Shown here in pieces: positions 1 through 10,808 of a DNA stretch of 64,000 nt. The notes under the pieces are model-generated. The model was not told where the DNA came from and searched no databases. It saw nothing but the letters and a program-made list of their open reading frames with translations. This DNA is from Gautieria morchelliformis (taxonomy: Eukaryota; Basidiomycota; Agaricomycetes; Gomphales; Gomphaceae), in the NCBI GenBank assembly GCA_015179125.1, contig WHVA01000097.1, forward strand, positions 186,001 through 250,000, given 5' to 3'. Both the position numbers and the translations under genes were made by a program. The stretch's first letter is position 1. Each line of letters starts with the position of its first letter.

Positions 1-2
1 CC

Positions 3-3000
3 CAACAGCTTGCTGAACGGGCCAGCAAGTCTGCACCAGTCAGATCCTTCGAGGACCTTGTCCCCAAACCATACCAGGAATTCAAGGATGTGTTTTCTAA
101 GGAGTCATTTGACCAACTGCCTCCTCGAAAGCCCTGGGACCATGCAATTGAGCTCATTCCAGGTGCACAACCCTTCAGCACAAAGGTTTACCCAATGTCA
201 CCGGTTGAGCAAAGGGAACTGGATAACTTCCTTGAGGAGAACCTGAAGAGCCATCGTATCCGTCCTTCCAAGTCACCTATGGCATCTCCAGTCTTCTTTG
301 TGAAGAAAAAGGACGGCAGTCTTAGATTTGTGCAAGACTACCGGAAGCTCAATGATATAACAATCAAGAATGCCTATCCTTTGCCCCTTGTTCCAGACAT
401 CATGAATAAGATTGCTGCTGGAAGGGCTAAATACTTCACAAAGCTTGACATTCGCTGGGGATATAATAATGTATGCATAAAAGAGGGAGATGAGTGGAAG
501 GGAGCCTTTTGGACAAATAGGGGCCTGTATGAACCTCTAGTCATGTTCTTTGGACTCACAAACAGCCCAGCAACCTTCCAGACGATGATGAATGACATCT
601 TCAAGAGTCTCATCGATGAAGGGGTTGTGGTGGTGTTCATGGACGACATTCTCATCTTCACAGAGTCGCTTGAAGAACATCGTAGGATTGTATGACGTGC
701 CCTTGAAATCCTCCGGGCCAACAACCTGTACCTCAAACCTGAAAAATGCCTATTTGAGCAACTAGAGGTGGAGTATCTCGGCCTCATCCTCTCTCACGGA
801 CAGGTTGCCATGGACCCAGTCAAGGTTGCAGGGGTGCGAGACTGGCCAATACCACGTAACATCACTGAAGTCAAATCATTCCTTGGTTTCATCAACTTCT
901 ACCATAGATTTGTGGAAGACTTCTCACACATTGCAAAGCCCCTCAACCAGTTGACAAAACAGGATGCCCAATGGTCTTGGGATCCAAATGGCCCAGAGCA
1001 AATGTCCTTCGACAAGCTCAAACTCCTCATCACCTCAACACCGATCCTTGTCCTCCCTGATCAAGACAAACATTTCCGTCTTGAAACAGATGCCTCAGCC
1101 TATGCCACAGGAGCAGTACTGTCCCAGCTATGTGATGATGGCAAATGGCGGCCTGTGGGGTTTGTCTCCAAAAGCCTCAATGATGCTGAACGCAACTATG
1201 CCATCCATGACAAGGAGCTTCTTTCTGTGATTCGGGGATTAGAGGAATGGCGCCACATCTTAGAGGGAACGAAGCACAAGATTGAGATTCTCAATGACCA
1301 TCAGAATCTCACCTACTTCCGCACTGCACAAAACCTGAACCGTCGTCAAGCACGCTGGTCACTCTACCTCTCTCGCTTTGATTTTGAGCTGATCCATCAT
1401 CCTGGTCATCATTCAGCCAAGTCTGATGCACTCTCACGACACGTGGATCATAAGCGGGGGGAGGAAGACAACCAAAATCAAGTCTTACTTACCCCTGACT
1501 TGGTCCACATCAAGGCGAATCCTCCAGAGGCTGGTGCGCAGTTAGTCCCAGGTGAAGGTGATGCTTTCCTCAATCGAGTAAGGAACTGTGTAGACCGGGA
1601 TGAAAAGGTTGTCAAGGCTCTCAAAGAACTGGGCTCCTCTGGAAATTTACGAGGAGAAGAGTGGTCTGAACAGGATGGGCTTGTCCTCTATCACAACAAA
1701 GTGTACGTGCCGCTTGATGCAAAACTACGACATGACATAGTGAAAGCGCACCATGACATGCCTCTCACCGGTCACCCTGGTCATTGGAGAACCACTGAAC
1801 TAGTTGCTCGGAGTTACTGGTGGCCTGGGATGGGACATTACATTGCAAAATACGTGAAGGCCTGTGACCTGTGCAACCGGACAAAAACCTTCCCTGCTTC
1901 TCCCATTGGCAAGCTTCTACCAAACCGTATCCCAGACCGTAGATGGCAGGTTATGTCTGTTGACTTGATCGTAGAACTGCCTACCAGTCATGGCTATGAT
2001 GCTCTCCTTGTTGTTGTCGATCGCCTCTCAAAGCGTGCACATGTCATTCCCACCACTTCAGATGTAACTTCGGTGGGAGTTGCCCGACTCTTCCGTGATC
2101 ATGTTTGGAAACTTCATGGGCTCCCTGAAGAAATCATCAGTGATCGAGGCACACAGTTCATCTCCCAGTTCATGTGTGAACTGAACAAACTTCTTGGTGT
2201 CAAAGTCGCTGCCTCTACTGCTTATCACCCCCAAACTGATGGACAGACTGAAAGGGTTAATCAGGAGATTGAGCAATACCTTCGACTATTCGTCAACCAG
2301 TGTCAGGATGATTGGTTTGAATGGATATCCTTGGCCGAGGTTGCCTATAACAACCGAATCCATGCCTCAACCCAGACTACACCCTTCATGTTGGACAGTG
2401 GCCAACATCCAAGGCTGGGACTGGAACCAGTCCGGGAAACTCGACTCGAGGCCCTGGATGAGTTCACAACACGGATGGAAGCGGCCACAAGAGAAGCTCA
2501 TTCGGCCCTGTCCAAGGCAGCAGAGGACATGGCACGCTTCTATGACGTGCACCATAAAGCAGCCCCAGTTTATAAGCTTGGTGACAAGGTCTGGCTCAAT
2601 GCACAAAACATCACAACCACTCGCCCAATGAAGAAGCTAGGCCCCTACACTGTTAATAAGGTGGTCTCACGAAATGCCTATGGTCTAAATCTTCCTACAT
2701 CCTTTGGTCGCACACATCCAGTGTTCTCTGTCGTCCTGCTTCGGCCATATGAAGATGACCCAATCCTTGAACGTCATGCCCCTCCACCACCCCCCCCTGC
2801 ATACGGGATGGAGCCGAAGAATATGAAGTTGAAAGGATTCTAGACAGCAGGATGTTCCGTGGAAGGTTGGAGTATCTCGTGCGCTGGAAGGGCTATGGAG
2901 CTGCCGACGATCTCTGGCTACCAGCGAAAGATGTCTCTGGGGCAAAGCGACTCGTTAAAGAATTTCACCAGCAGAACCCAGAGGCACCTCACGTATCTCA

Positions 3001-3169
3001 GCAGCCACATATATGTCCCTCCCCTTCCAGAGATTTCAGAACTTCACAGAACCTTCCAGGCAAACTCTCTTCAACTGGACAGCAGGCAGGGCTTCTACTT
3101 ATGATGTCAAGGGTCCAGAACCCCAAAGATAAGCGATATCGGCCTCCCCTAACCAATTCATTCCGATAA
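3..3169 (+). pseudogene. Gypsy pol polyprotein (RT, RNase H, integrase, chromodomain), broken
   Basis: Replication and integration polyprotein of the retrotransposon. Visible motifs: reverse transcriptase with the FMDDILIF active site near 640; RNase H with TDASAYATG near 1090; the integrase HHCC zinc module (HDMPLTGHPGHW..CDLCN) near 1755-1875; the D,D,E core with SVDL near 1960, SDRGTQF near 2145 and DGQTERVNQE near 2240; and a chromodomain with LVRWKGY near 2875. Breaks: TGA at 693-695, where the frame resumes at once and CGA is the likely original codon, and a frame change at a run of eight C at 2790-2797, so the chromodomain sits in the next frame (about 2815-3169). The N-terminal part lies left of the window. 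It could still be a source of trans-acting protein only if another copy is intact. Confidence 0.9.
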
Positions 3170-3237
3170 GCTATATATCCCCTCTCCACCTGTGACCGCT
3201 CACTTCCACTGCATCGACCCCACCACATCCATCAACC

Positions 3238-3798
3238 ATGTCCTCGCCCGCCATTGAGCTTGTTGCCCTCCCCAGCTTCACCCAAAACCTCTCTGACCTG
3301 CCAAACATGTCACGTGTCGATCCCACCTCCTGCACTTCTCCGGCTTCTCGTCATCCAGAGCAGCCAGTGAAGCCAAGCTACAAAGGATGCTTGACTGCCG
3401 TGATCTCGACGTCGCATGGTCTTCAAAGTGGTCCGTCAGCTCTGAGGACCTCACACCAGCGGAGAGTCAGGCGCCCACTCGCCCTGCACTCGCATTCCTC
3501 AGACCCCGACACAGACGAGAGAACACGTACTACGTCGGCGACCCTGTCTTCCTCAACGATGGAACCCCCCCTTGTGGAACTCCCTACACTTTCGAAGGCT
3601 GGGTGGGGCGGCATTTCCGTAACATGGCAGGAGAGCGAATACGTCGAGCAAGGTTCCGAGGGCCGCACTTGCCCATGGACCCCAATCCCCCTGAGCTCAT
3701 CATTGACCTGCGTTACCAGGAAGGGAAGGGCCAGGAGAGATGGTGGTCCCGCCTGTGGCATACTTGGAAACGATGTCTCGGTGGATGTTGAGGGCTAG
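3238..3798 (+). other. Unrecognised reading frame between pol and 3' LTR
   Basis: Two overlapping plus-strand frames (3238-3798 and 3387-3791) and one minus-strand frame are open here. The plus frame from 3387 has the least biased composition (WSSKW, FEGWVGRHFRNMAGERIRRARF) and probably joins an upstream part in another frame near 3300-3350 by a frameshift. Some fungal gypsy elements carry an extra frame after pol, and this position fits. I do not recognise a domain, and GC-rich sequence can stay open by chance. Confidence 0.3.
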
Positions 3799-3828
3799 GT
3801 GGCAGCTGTGCTTGTCGGGACGACAAGC

Positions 3829-3840
3829 ATTGAGAGGGGG
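3829..3840 (+). other. Polypurine tract of the gypsy element
   Basis: A purine run ending in GAGAGGGGG sits immediately before the TGATGTCAGG that opens the LTR. This is the expected plus-strand primer site. Confidence 0.7.
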
Positions 3841-4138
3841 TGATGTCAGGGTTCACCATTTCCTTCCACAAGTTTCTATTTCCTTCCATGAGTTTCCGTT
3901 ACCTTCCGTCAGTTTCCATAACCTTCTGTCACACTCCATCACATGTCACATTCCATCACCTTCCGTAACCTTCTACAAGTTTCCGTCTCCCCTATTATGT
4001 AAGCCTTGCCAGCGCTATAAGACTGTAGCCCGTGTGGTGGCGTTTTCTCAGCTTGATCTCTGAGGATACCCACTACACAGGCAAGTCCCCATGTATCTAT
4101 TGTTGGTAGAGTTATAAACTGAGGATACCCACTACACA
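3841..4138 (+). repeat. Gypsy 3' LTR
   Basis: It opens with TGATGTCAGG directly after the polypurine tract and ends in CACTACACA. The U3-like part is made of degenerate TTCC-rich repeats (TTTCCTTCCACAAG, TTTCCTTCCATGAG, TTACCTTCCGTCAG). A 19-bp sequence beginning TGAGGATACCC occurs twice, at 4061-4079 and 4120-4138. The partner LTR is outside the window, so the right end is inferred. Confidence 0.7.
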
Positions 4139-4217
4139 GTTGGTCATTGTCCTAGTATCGGCTCTTATCTCCTTGAGTATCTTTGGTTGTGGCTTCGTCA
4201 TTAGTGTTGCCCTCACA

Positions 4218-5175
<958 letters not shown>

Positions 5176-5256
5176 TGACGCTAGACGGCTGGAGGAGCTA
5201 GCAGGCGGTCACTCCGACGTGTCTGTCACAGGTTCTCTGAAAAATTACATCGTATT

Positions 5257-5360
5257 GTGATGGAGGAGCAAGACTCAAACTTCATTACTCGATTGCATAA
5301 GGGACATATTAGTATTATCCCGTGGCCCGTTATCGAGTCCGACAAGTTCTACTCGACCAG
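5257..5360 (+). pseudogene. Short fragment of a probable basidiomycete P-loop NTPase
   Basis: About 30 residues read as EEQDSNFITRLHKG followed by HISIIPWPVIESDKFYSTR. I associate the IIPWPVI..FY pattern with a large agaricomycete P-loop protein family, from memory only. No flanking parts of such a gene are visible, so this would be a scrap. It could also be an unrelated short frame. Confidence 0.25.
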
Positions 5361-5474
5361 GATGTGTCTTGCCTGTCAGAGTCGGCCTTGCATGCCCGGG
5401 GTTCACTGGCCATGTGACCGGTTTCAGCCTCGCTCCTTTGTTCGTTCTTGTTCTCATACCATCACGCTCCTACC

Positions 5475-6824
5475 ATGCCCACTCGACGCCCACTCAAGGA
5501 AATCGACCTCATACAGCGACAGAAAACCAAGGTATCCACAAGCAATGTGACAGCAAAACCGAAGTCTGTAATCTCAGAGCACCAGGCGGCTGTGCCGGCT
5601 TCACGCACCTGCGAACGCATCCAAGTTAAGGATGGACTGACAGAAAAAGGACGGGAATATAGTATGTCTCCCTTTGCTCATAAAGCTCACTATGTACATT
5701 TGCCTTGCAGGACAGCAACTAGCCGAGGAAAAAGAGAGATGTGAGCATAACCAACGGAAGAAAGCGGCCTAAGCAGCCCACAAACGCAAACATGCCCCGT
5801 CCCAAGGTCGGTCTGTGGATGGTGATGTGCCCAGACAACAAATCGATCAGCCCTGAGATGAAGAAGTAATACATCCTTCCCATGCTACTAAATACCCAGA
5901 GACGAACGCTCCGGCTGTGCGGCATGGGGGTGATGACGAATATGAGATGGGGGAGGAGGACAATGAAGAGGAGGCCGAGGATAATGGTACGTGGTTTCTC
6001 AGCTGAATTGGGCGAGGTATAACTGGAATACTTTGTCATAGAGCCCATGTCTATACGTGAAGCAGCCCTGCAAAGCGAAGTATGTCCCAATATATGATTC
6101 GACATGGCTTACCTTTCCTCTCCCTTGCAGTTCACGGTCCCTCGCGAGTCTGAAAGGAAACACCCCACTCAACATCACATGAAACCGCACCCTATTGTGG
6201 CCAGCTCACCAATCTCCTCCAGTCAGCGCAAAGTCATCGCTGTCTCTGCAGAGACAGCGATGCAATCATCCCCTGCCCCCCAGGGAGGCTTTCGCGAGCC
6301 TTCCTCCATCACTCACCCCACCCAACCTCATGGGAACCGGCACTGTATTGCAGTGAGCGCATCAATCCCCTCCGGTCACCGCCAAGTTCGGACAGCGCCA
6401 ACTTTGTACCCCAGTCACATACCACATGAGTGCCGCCCACACACGTCTGGTGAGCACGGTGCCTCTGGTATCTCTTACACTAATGTAGTGACACACACTA
6501 CAGATTGTAGAGCATGTGTCGACTATCTGCGGGCATGTCAAAGACAAGGTCGTCGAACGAGTAGCGAGCCATTATGGCTTTAAAACATCCAACAAGGACC
6601 ACATGATTCAAGCAAACAAAGAACTCGCCGGGAAGCTCTTAGGAGACGATGGATATATTTTCGAGGTGCATACCCAAGCTTTATACTACAGCTACGTATC
6701 AACGCACACACACAGATCTAGAGCCAGGTTTCACAATGTTCCGGAACGCGTGAACTCGCGTTTCGACAATGCCAAGCTCGCACGAGCAGCGGCCGCGATT
6801 CGCGACGCCTCCGATGAAGAATAA
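5475..6824 (+). pseudogene. DUF6532-like hypothetical gene, decayed
   Basis: Reads as a multi-exon gene starting MPTRRPLKEIDLIQRQK. The first intron has donor at 5662 and acceptor at 5710. A lysine/glutamine-rich second exon ends in an acidic stretch (GDDEYEMGEEDNEEE), more introns follow, and a final exon contains VVERVASHYGF and NKELAGKLLGDDGYIFE (6545-6665). The last part resembles the DUF6532 pattern of basidiomycete proteins, where a conserved YGF and an N..LA..LL...G.fvy segment occur. Function of that family is unknown. In-frame TAA at 5770-5772 and TGA at 5854-5856 each lie one C-to-T change from CAA and CGA. The family match is from memory and tentative. Confidence 0.4.
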
Positions 6825-8249
6825 ATAGCAAATTTATCCCCCATGTATATAGACCAATACCTAACTACGAAATGATTTTAATGCCTACCGGACCCTGAAC
6901 GGACATTACATTGCACCTCGACCATATATACCCTGGGACGTCGCCCACCGTAGACACCACGCGCCGTTACGTGTGACTAGTGTAGTCCACCGTAGACACC
7001 AGGGCGCGGCTACGTGGACCTACGGCCCACTACAAAATGGGGCTGGCCCTACGGAGCACATTATAATAGGGGGGGATCCTACACCCCTACAAGCCCTACG
7101 TGGAGTACGTACCATTGCATAATATCCCCAGTTTTTCCTGATGCTGTATGGCAGATTCTGGTCTCAATTTAATAGTTGATAATATAATATATTTTGCATA
7201 TAGATATAGATAGGTACATTGGACTAGAAAGGTCAACTACAGTAGTAGCTCGCCAGCGACGCATAGACGTTGGCCGCGCTCTCCAGCCCCAGCCCCAGGC
7301 CCTTGCGCTGCTTCGTGGGGGACTCGTCCCTGGGCCCTGCCGACATGAAAAGGTGAGTGACGCGACTGTGGAGCTGGAGAGCTATGCTATCGAGCGCGCA
7401 GAGGCGCTGAGGAGATACATGGTCAGGAGTGCAGTGATACACGATATCAGAGAGTGCACTAGACTCAACGACGATGACAACAGGGCGGCGACTTTGCGTG
7501 TAGTGAACTAGTGATGGCATGGTGGTGGGTGACGTGGAAAGAAAGGGGAAACGGAAACCAAACCAAACTTTGACGCGCGAACTATACATGCCGGCTGGGC
7601 TCAAAATGACTAGCTAGGCGTATTTCAATTTTCAACTTCGACGAAATATCTACCTAGGTCAAATTCGCAGATTCACGGAACTTTTTCCTGGAGTTTCTTC
7701 GATGTTTTCACAATTCTCGCTGGTTTGGAAAAAGTATTCTGAGTTTCAGGAATTGCACAATTAATAAGATAATTTGGTATCTGCATTTCCCGATCATCCC
7801 ACCAGATCCCACACTCTGAGCCAGCTGGCGCCATATCTCGCCTCTGCACCATATCTCGCCAGAGGCACTTTTCACTGGGTGCCATGGGACATTTCATTCC
7901 TATGGAGCTACTCACTTTGTCGCCACTGACAACAATGTTTGCATCTCGTACATTTACAGAGGATCATGCAGGGTCCCTGAAGTACCACTGCGTCGGGACT
8001 AGCATTCACGTTTTTTTTTGTTTTTTTTTTACAACAATACTGTAATGACTTGGTCACATTCCTCCGACCTGCCCGGTGCCTCGCATATTTTTAGGGTGAG
8101 GTGGCAGGTCTTTCCAGGTCTTATTTTGTTAGGCCCAAAGCACACAAGCCAACCGTGAAAGTTATAAATGCTGTTATTGAACATGAAAAACATTGTGCAA
8201 CCCCACCTTGTCCTACCACTCAGCGATACACATCTTCGTTGTGAGATAC
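6825..8249. other. Intergenic stretch without a supportable gene
   Basis: Contains a repeated motif around GTAGACACCA (6949 and 6994) and GC-rich sequence, then overlapping short frames on both strands at 7194-7604 with no recognisable domain. A T-rich run lies at 8011-8030, upstream of the AA9 start codon. Confidence 0.5.
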
Positions 8250-8499
8250 ATGTTATCATTCCATCTGGTAGCGGCAGCCCTTGCCTGCTGGCAGGTGACG
8301 GCACATTGTAAGCCGTGTGGGGGCAAAGGTTACATTCTCACGCCATAGCTAGGTGTTACCAGACACATTTCCCTCCCTGGTTGTCGGTGGACAGACTACG
8401 GCGGCATGGGGTAATGTCCGCAAAACCAACAACTGTTACACTCAGGCCCCAGTGGGTTGACTCTCTTATGTCAGTTCATTTCCCTATATAATAACGTAT

Positions 8500-8507
8500 A
8501 TCTGCAC
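8500..8507. other. Left target-site duplication of hAT-like element
   Basis: ATCTGCAC lies directly before the left TIR and is repeated exactly at 21278-21285 after the right TIR. Eight bases is the duplication length of the hAT superfamily. Confidence 0.85.
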
Positions 8508-8523
8508 TAGTGATGGGCACGGC
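8508..8523 (+). repeat. Left TIR of hAT-like element
   Basis: TAGTGATGGGCACGGC, exact inverted match to 21262-21277. Confidence 0.85.
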
Positions 8524-8640
8524 TCGGCCCAGGCCGAGCCAAACCAGGCCCAAGCCGTTGGCACATCCGGCTCCAGGGCCTGGCTCAGGTTTTGACAGGC
8601 CAGAGCCGAGCCAGGAAGCCAGGGCCTGCGGGCACTTAAA
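8524..8640. repeat. GC-rich subterminal repeat of the hAT-like element
   Basis: Runs of GGCCGAGCC, GGCCTGGCTC and GCCAGAGCC. The right end (about 21130-21260) carries the same motifs in opposite orientation. Such clustered motifs are typical transposase-binding sites. Confidence 0.6.
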
Positions 8641-8797
8641 TACAGGATCTTCGGTCGCCGAAAAGGACATGTGTGCTCTGATACTGGCACGTACATAAAA
8701 CGTTTTTCATGATATCTATAGTATAAAGTTCTAGGGGGGGCGGTTGTGGGCTCACTATATGAAAACAGCACGCTCTGCTGACATAAGCCTGACATAA

Positions 8798-8874
8798 TCC
8801 TGACTAAGATGCAAACAAACCACGCACTATGGCGGGGCTTGAATGCGAGCGGCGCAGCCGCGAGCAGCGTCTAA
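8798..8874 (+). mobile_element. 77-bp Helitron-like unit
   Basis: Starts TCCTGACTAAGA after an A and ends with a GCGGC-GCA-GCCGC hairpin (8849-8861), 9 nt, then CTAA (8871-8874) before a T. These are the hallmarks of Helitron ends (5' TC, 3' hairpin plus CTRR, insertion between A and T). The next base begins a second TCCTGACTAAGA. It may be a minimal non-autonomous element or the remains of one. Confidence 0.45.
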
Positions 8875-9033
8875 TCCTGACTAAGACGCTGTGCACGACG
8901 CGCGTTCTCTACCCCCTGCCATCACGCTCTCCCACCGTCCTCCCAGCGTGCTTCTTTCATATCTATTTCTGTCTCAGGTATGTTCTCACCTCCTGGATCA
9001 ATTGACTGACCCTGATGAGGCATGCAGAAGCTT

Positions 9034-9850
9034 TTCATTCACTGGTGTGTCTCTCATTTAATTTTCGCTTTTTTAACTCATTTTTGGCCCCTTTTTAAGC
9101 CAGATTACACCTCTCAGCTCCTCTTCACTCTGCCTGTGGGTGTCTGCCTGCATCCTGGTGAGCATCCTGGCCCCATTTTCGCTTTTTTTGCATGGTTTGC
9201 TCATGCAGGCAGCTCTGCAGTGCCTTGGGTATGTTTTTCTCTTTTATTTTCGCTTTTTTAGGCTTATTTTTGCCTTTCTCATGCCAGATCTATCCTCCCA
9301 GCCTCATATCTCTTAGGTATGGTTTCATCCTCTGAGCAATTCCCCTTTTCTGTGTTAATTTTCGCTTTTTTGCCCCATTTTTCCCCTTTTTCAGGCCAGA
9401 TTACACCTCTCAGCTCCTTTTCACACTACCTGTGGGTGTCTGCCTGCATCCTGATGAGCATCCTGGCCCCATTTTCGCTTTTTTTGCATGGTTTTCTCAT
9501 GCAAGCTGTTCTGCAGTGCCTTGGGTATGTTTTTCTCTTTTATTTTCGCTTTTTTAGGCTTATTATTGCCTCTCTCAGGCCTGATCTATATTCCCTGCCT
9601 CATATCTCTTAGGTATGGTTTCATCCTCTGAGCAATTCCCCTTTTCTGTGTTAATTTTCGCTTTTTTGCCCCATTTTTTCCCCTTTTCAGGCCAGATTAC
9701 ACCTCTCAGCTCCTCTTCACTCTACCTGTGGGTGTCTGCCTGCATTCTGGTGAGCATCCTGCCCTCACTTTTGCTTTTTTGCATGGTTTGCTCATGCTAG
9801 AAGCTCTGCAGTGCCTTGGGTATGTTTTTCTCTTTTGATTTTGCTTTTTA
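9034..9850 (+). repeat. 296-bp tandem repeat in Helitron 5' region
   Basis: CAGATTACACCTCTCAGCTC recurs at 9101, 9397 and 9693, exactly 296 bp apart, within units rich in TTTTCGCTTTTTT. Units are about 90% alike by eye and non-coding in appearance. Confidence 0.85.
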
Positions 9851-10379
9851 AAGTTTATTTTGGCTGTTTTCCAAGCGTACTTAGGCCTTTTTCATCCCAG
9901 ATATACTTCCAAGCCTCCTATTCCTTTGGTAGGTTTTCGTTCTCATCATATTGTTGCTTTTTTGAAATTAATTTAGACTTTGTTATCAGGTCCTCCAACA
10001 GGCCTTCCTGTCATTGGTGAGTTTGGCGGTCACTTTTACTTTTCTTGGATGCTTATTAGATATATCTAAGTCCCTCTGGTATATTTGGTTGTTTTATATA
10101 ACTTTTTCAGGCTTGATTTAACCTCTTCATTCCAGATCTGTTCTCCAGGCTGTCACTCCTTAGGTATCTTCCTATTCTCATAGCAATTTTCCTTTTTGGC
10201 ACCAATTTTGGGTTTGTCCATAACTGATCAGTTTGCTATTTCTTTCAGTCCCAGCTATCCAGTAAGGTTTTGCCATCTGTATGTTGGATTTTCAAGCTAA
10301 TGTTGACTTGGCCATTAGTTTCCCTTCTTGGTTTTTGCTAGGCTCTGTGCGGTGCTAATCTCTCTGGCCTATAGTGATT

Positions 10380-10720
10380 GAGGTGGTTGGTTGGTTGGAT
10401 TGTGCACTGGAAGCTTGCATTGCAGTTTGGTTCTGGCAAGAATTACAACTCCAGTGTGGTCTGTGAACTGGATTGGTTTGGTGGTGCATATTGGATTTAG
10501 GCGGTTTAGGTGGACATTGACCACCTTGCTGGTATCTGTGGTGGATTTGTTAGGTTGGGTGGTCAGTTGGTTGGATTGTGCACTGGGGGCTTGCATTGCA
10601 GTTTGAGTCTGGCCAGAGTTACAACTCTGTTAGCCAGTGTGGTCTGTGAACTGGGATTGGTTTGGTGGTTTAGACGGTTTAGGTGGACATCGACCGCATC
10701 CCTGGTATCCCCTATTGTTG
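10380..10720 (+). repeat. Two-unit direct repeat upstream of RepHel
   Basis: GTTGGTTGGATTGTGCACTGG, a GCTTGCATTGCAGTTTG block and the TTTAGGTGGACAT block occur twice, about 176 bp apart (near 10388 and 10564). Confidence 0.7.
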
Positions 10721-10808
10721 GTTGTGAGCTACAGTCATTGTGAAAATGTGAGTATCCTTGATAAAAAAAATTTTTTTTGGCTTGATTTGAAACTGACTGT
10801 AATCTAAG

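Larger units (their letters stand above)
1..4138 (+). mobile_element. Ty3/gypsy chromodomain LTR retrotransposon, 3' part
   Basis: The element enters from the left edge, so its 5' LTR, gag and protease lie outside the window. In order it shows reverse transcriptase, RNase H, integrase, chromodomain, an extra small reading frame, a polypurine tract and a 3' LTR. This domain order (integrase after RNase H, chromodomain at the end) defines the Ty3/gypsy chromovirus group, common in fungi. It is inactive as read: one in-frame stop and one frameshift break pol. The right border is placed at the TG..CA end near 4138 but could lie up to about 4214, because the flanking gene only becomes recognisable at about 4218. 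Confidence 0.9.

Noticed and set aside
374-787. Long minus-strand frames across the gypsy and Helitron coding regions
   Set aside because: They are antisense shadows of conserved pol and RepHel domains.
7194-7604. Overlapping frames on both strands at 7.2-7.6 kb as a gene
   Set aside because: No domain, no convincing splice pattern and no clear choice of strand.
8907-8920. TCTCTACC as the Helitron 5' end
   Set aside because: It resembles some Helitron starts, but the base before it is T rather than A. TCCTGACTAAGA at 8875 has the right context and a repeat at 8798. Kept only as an alternative.
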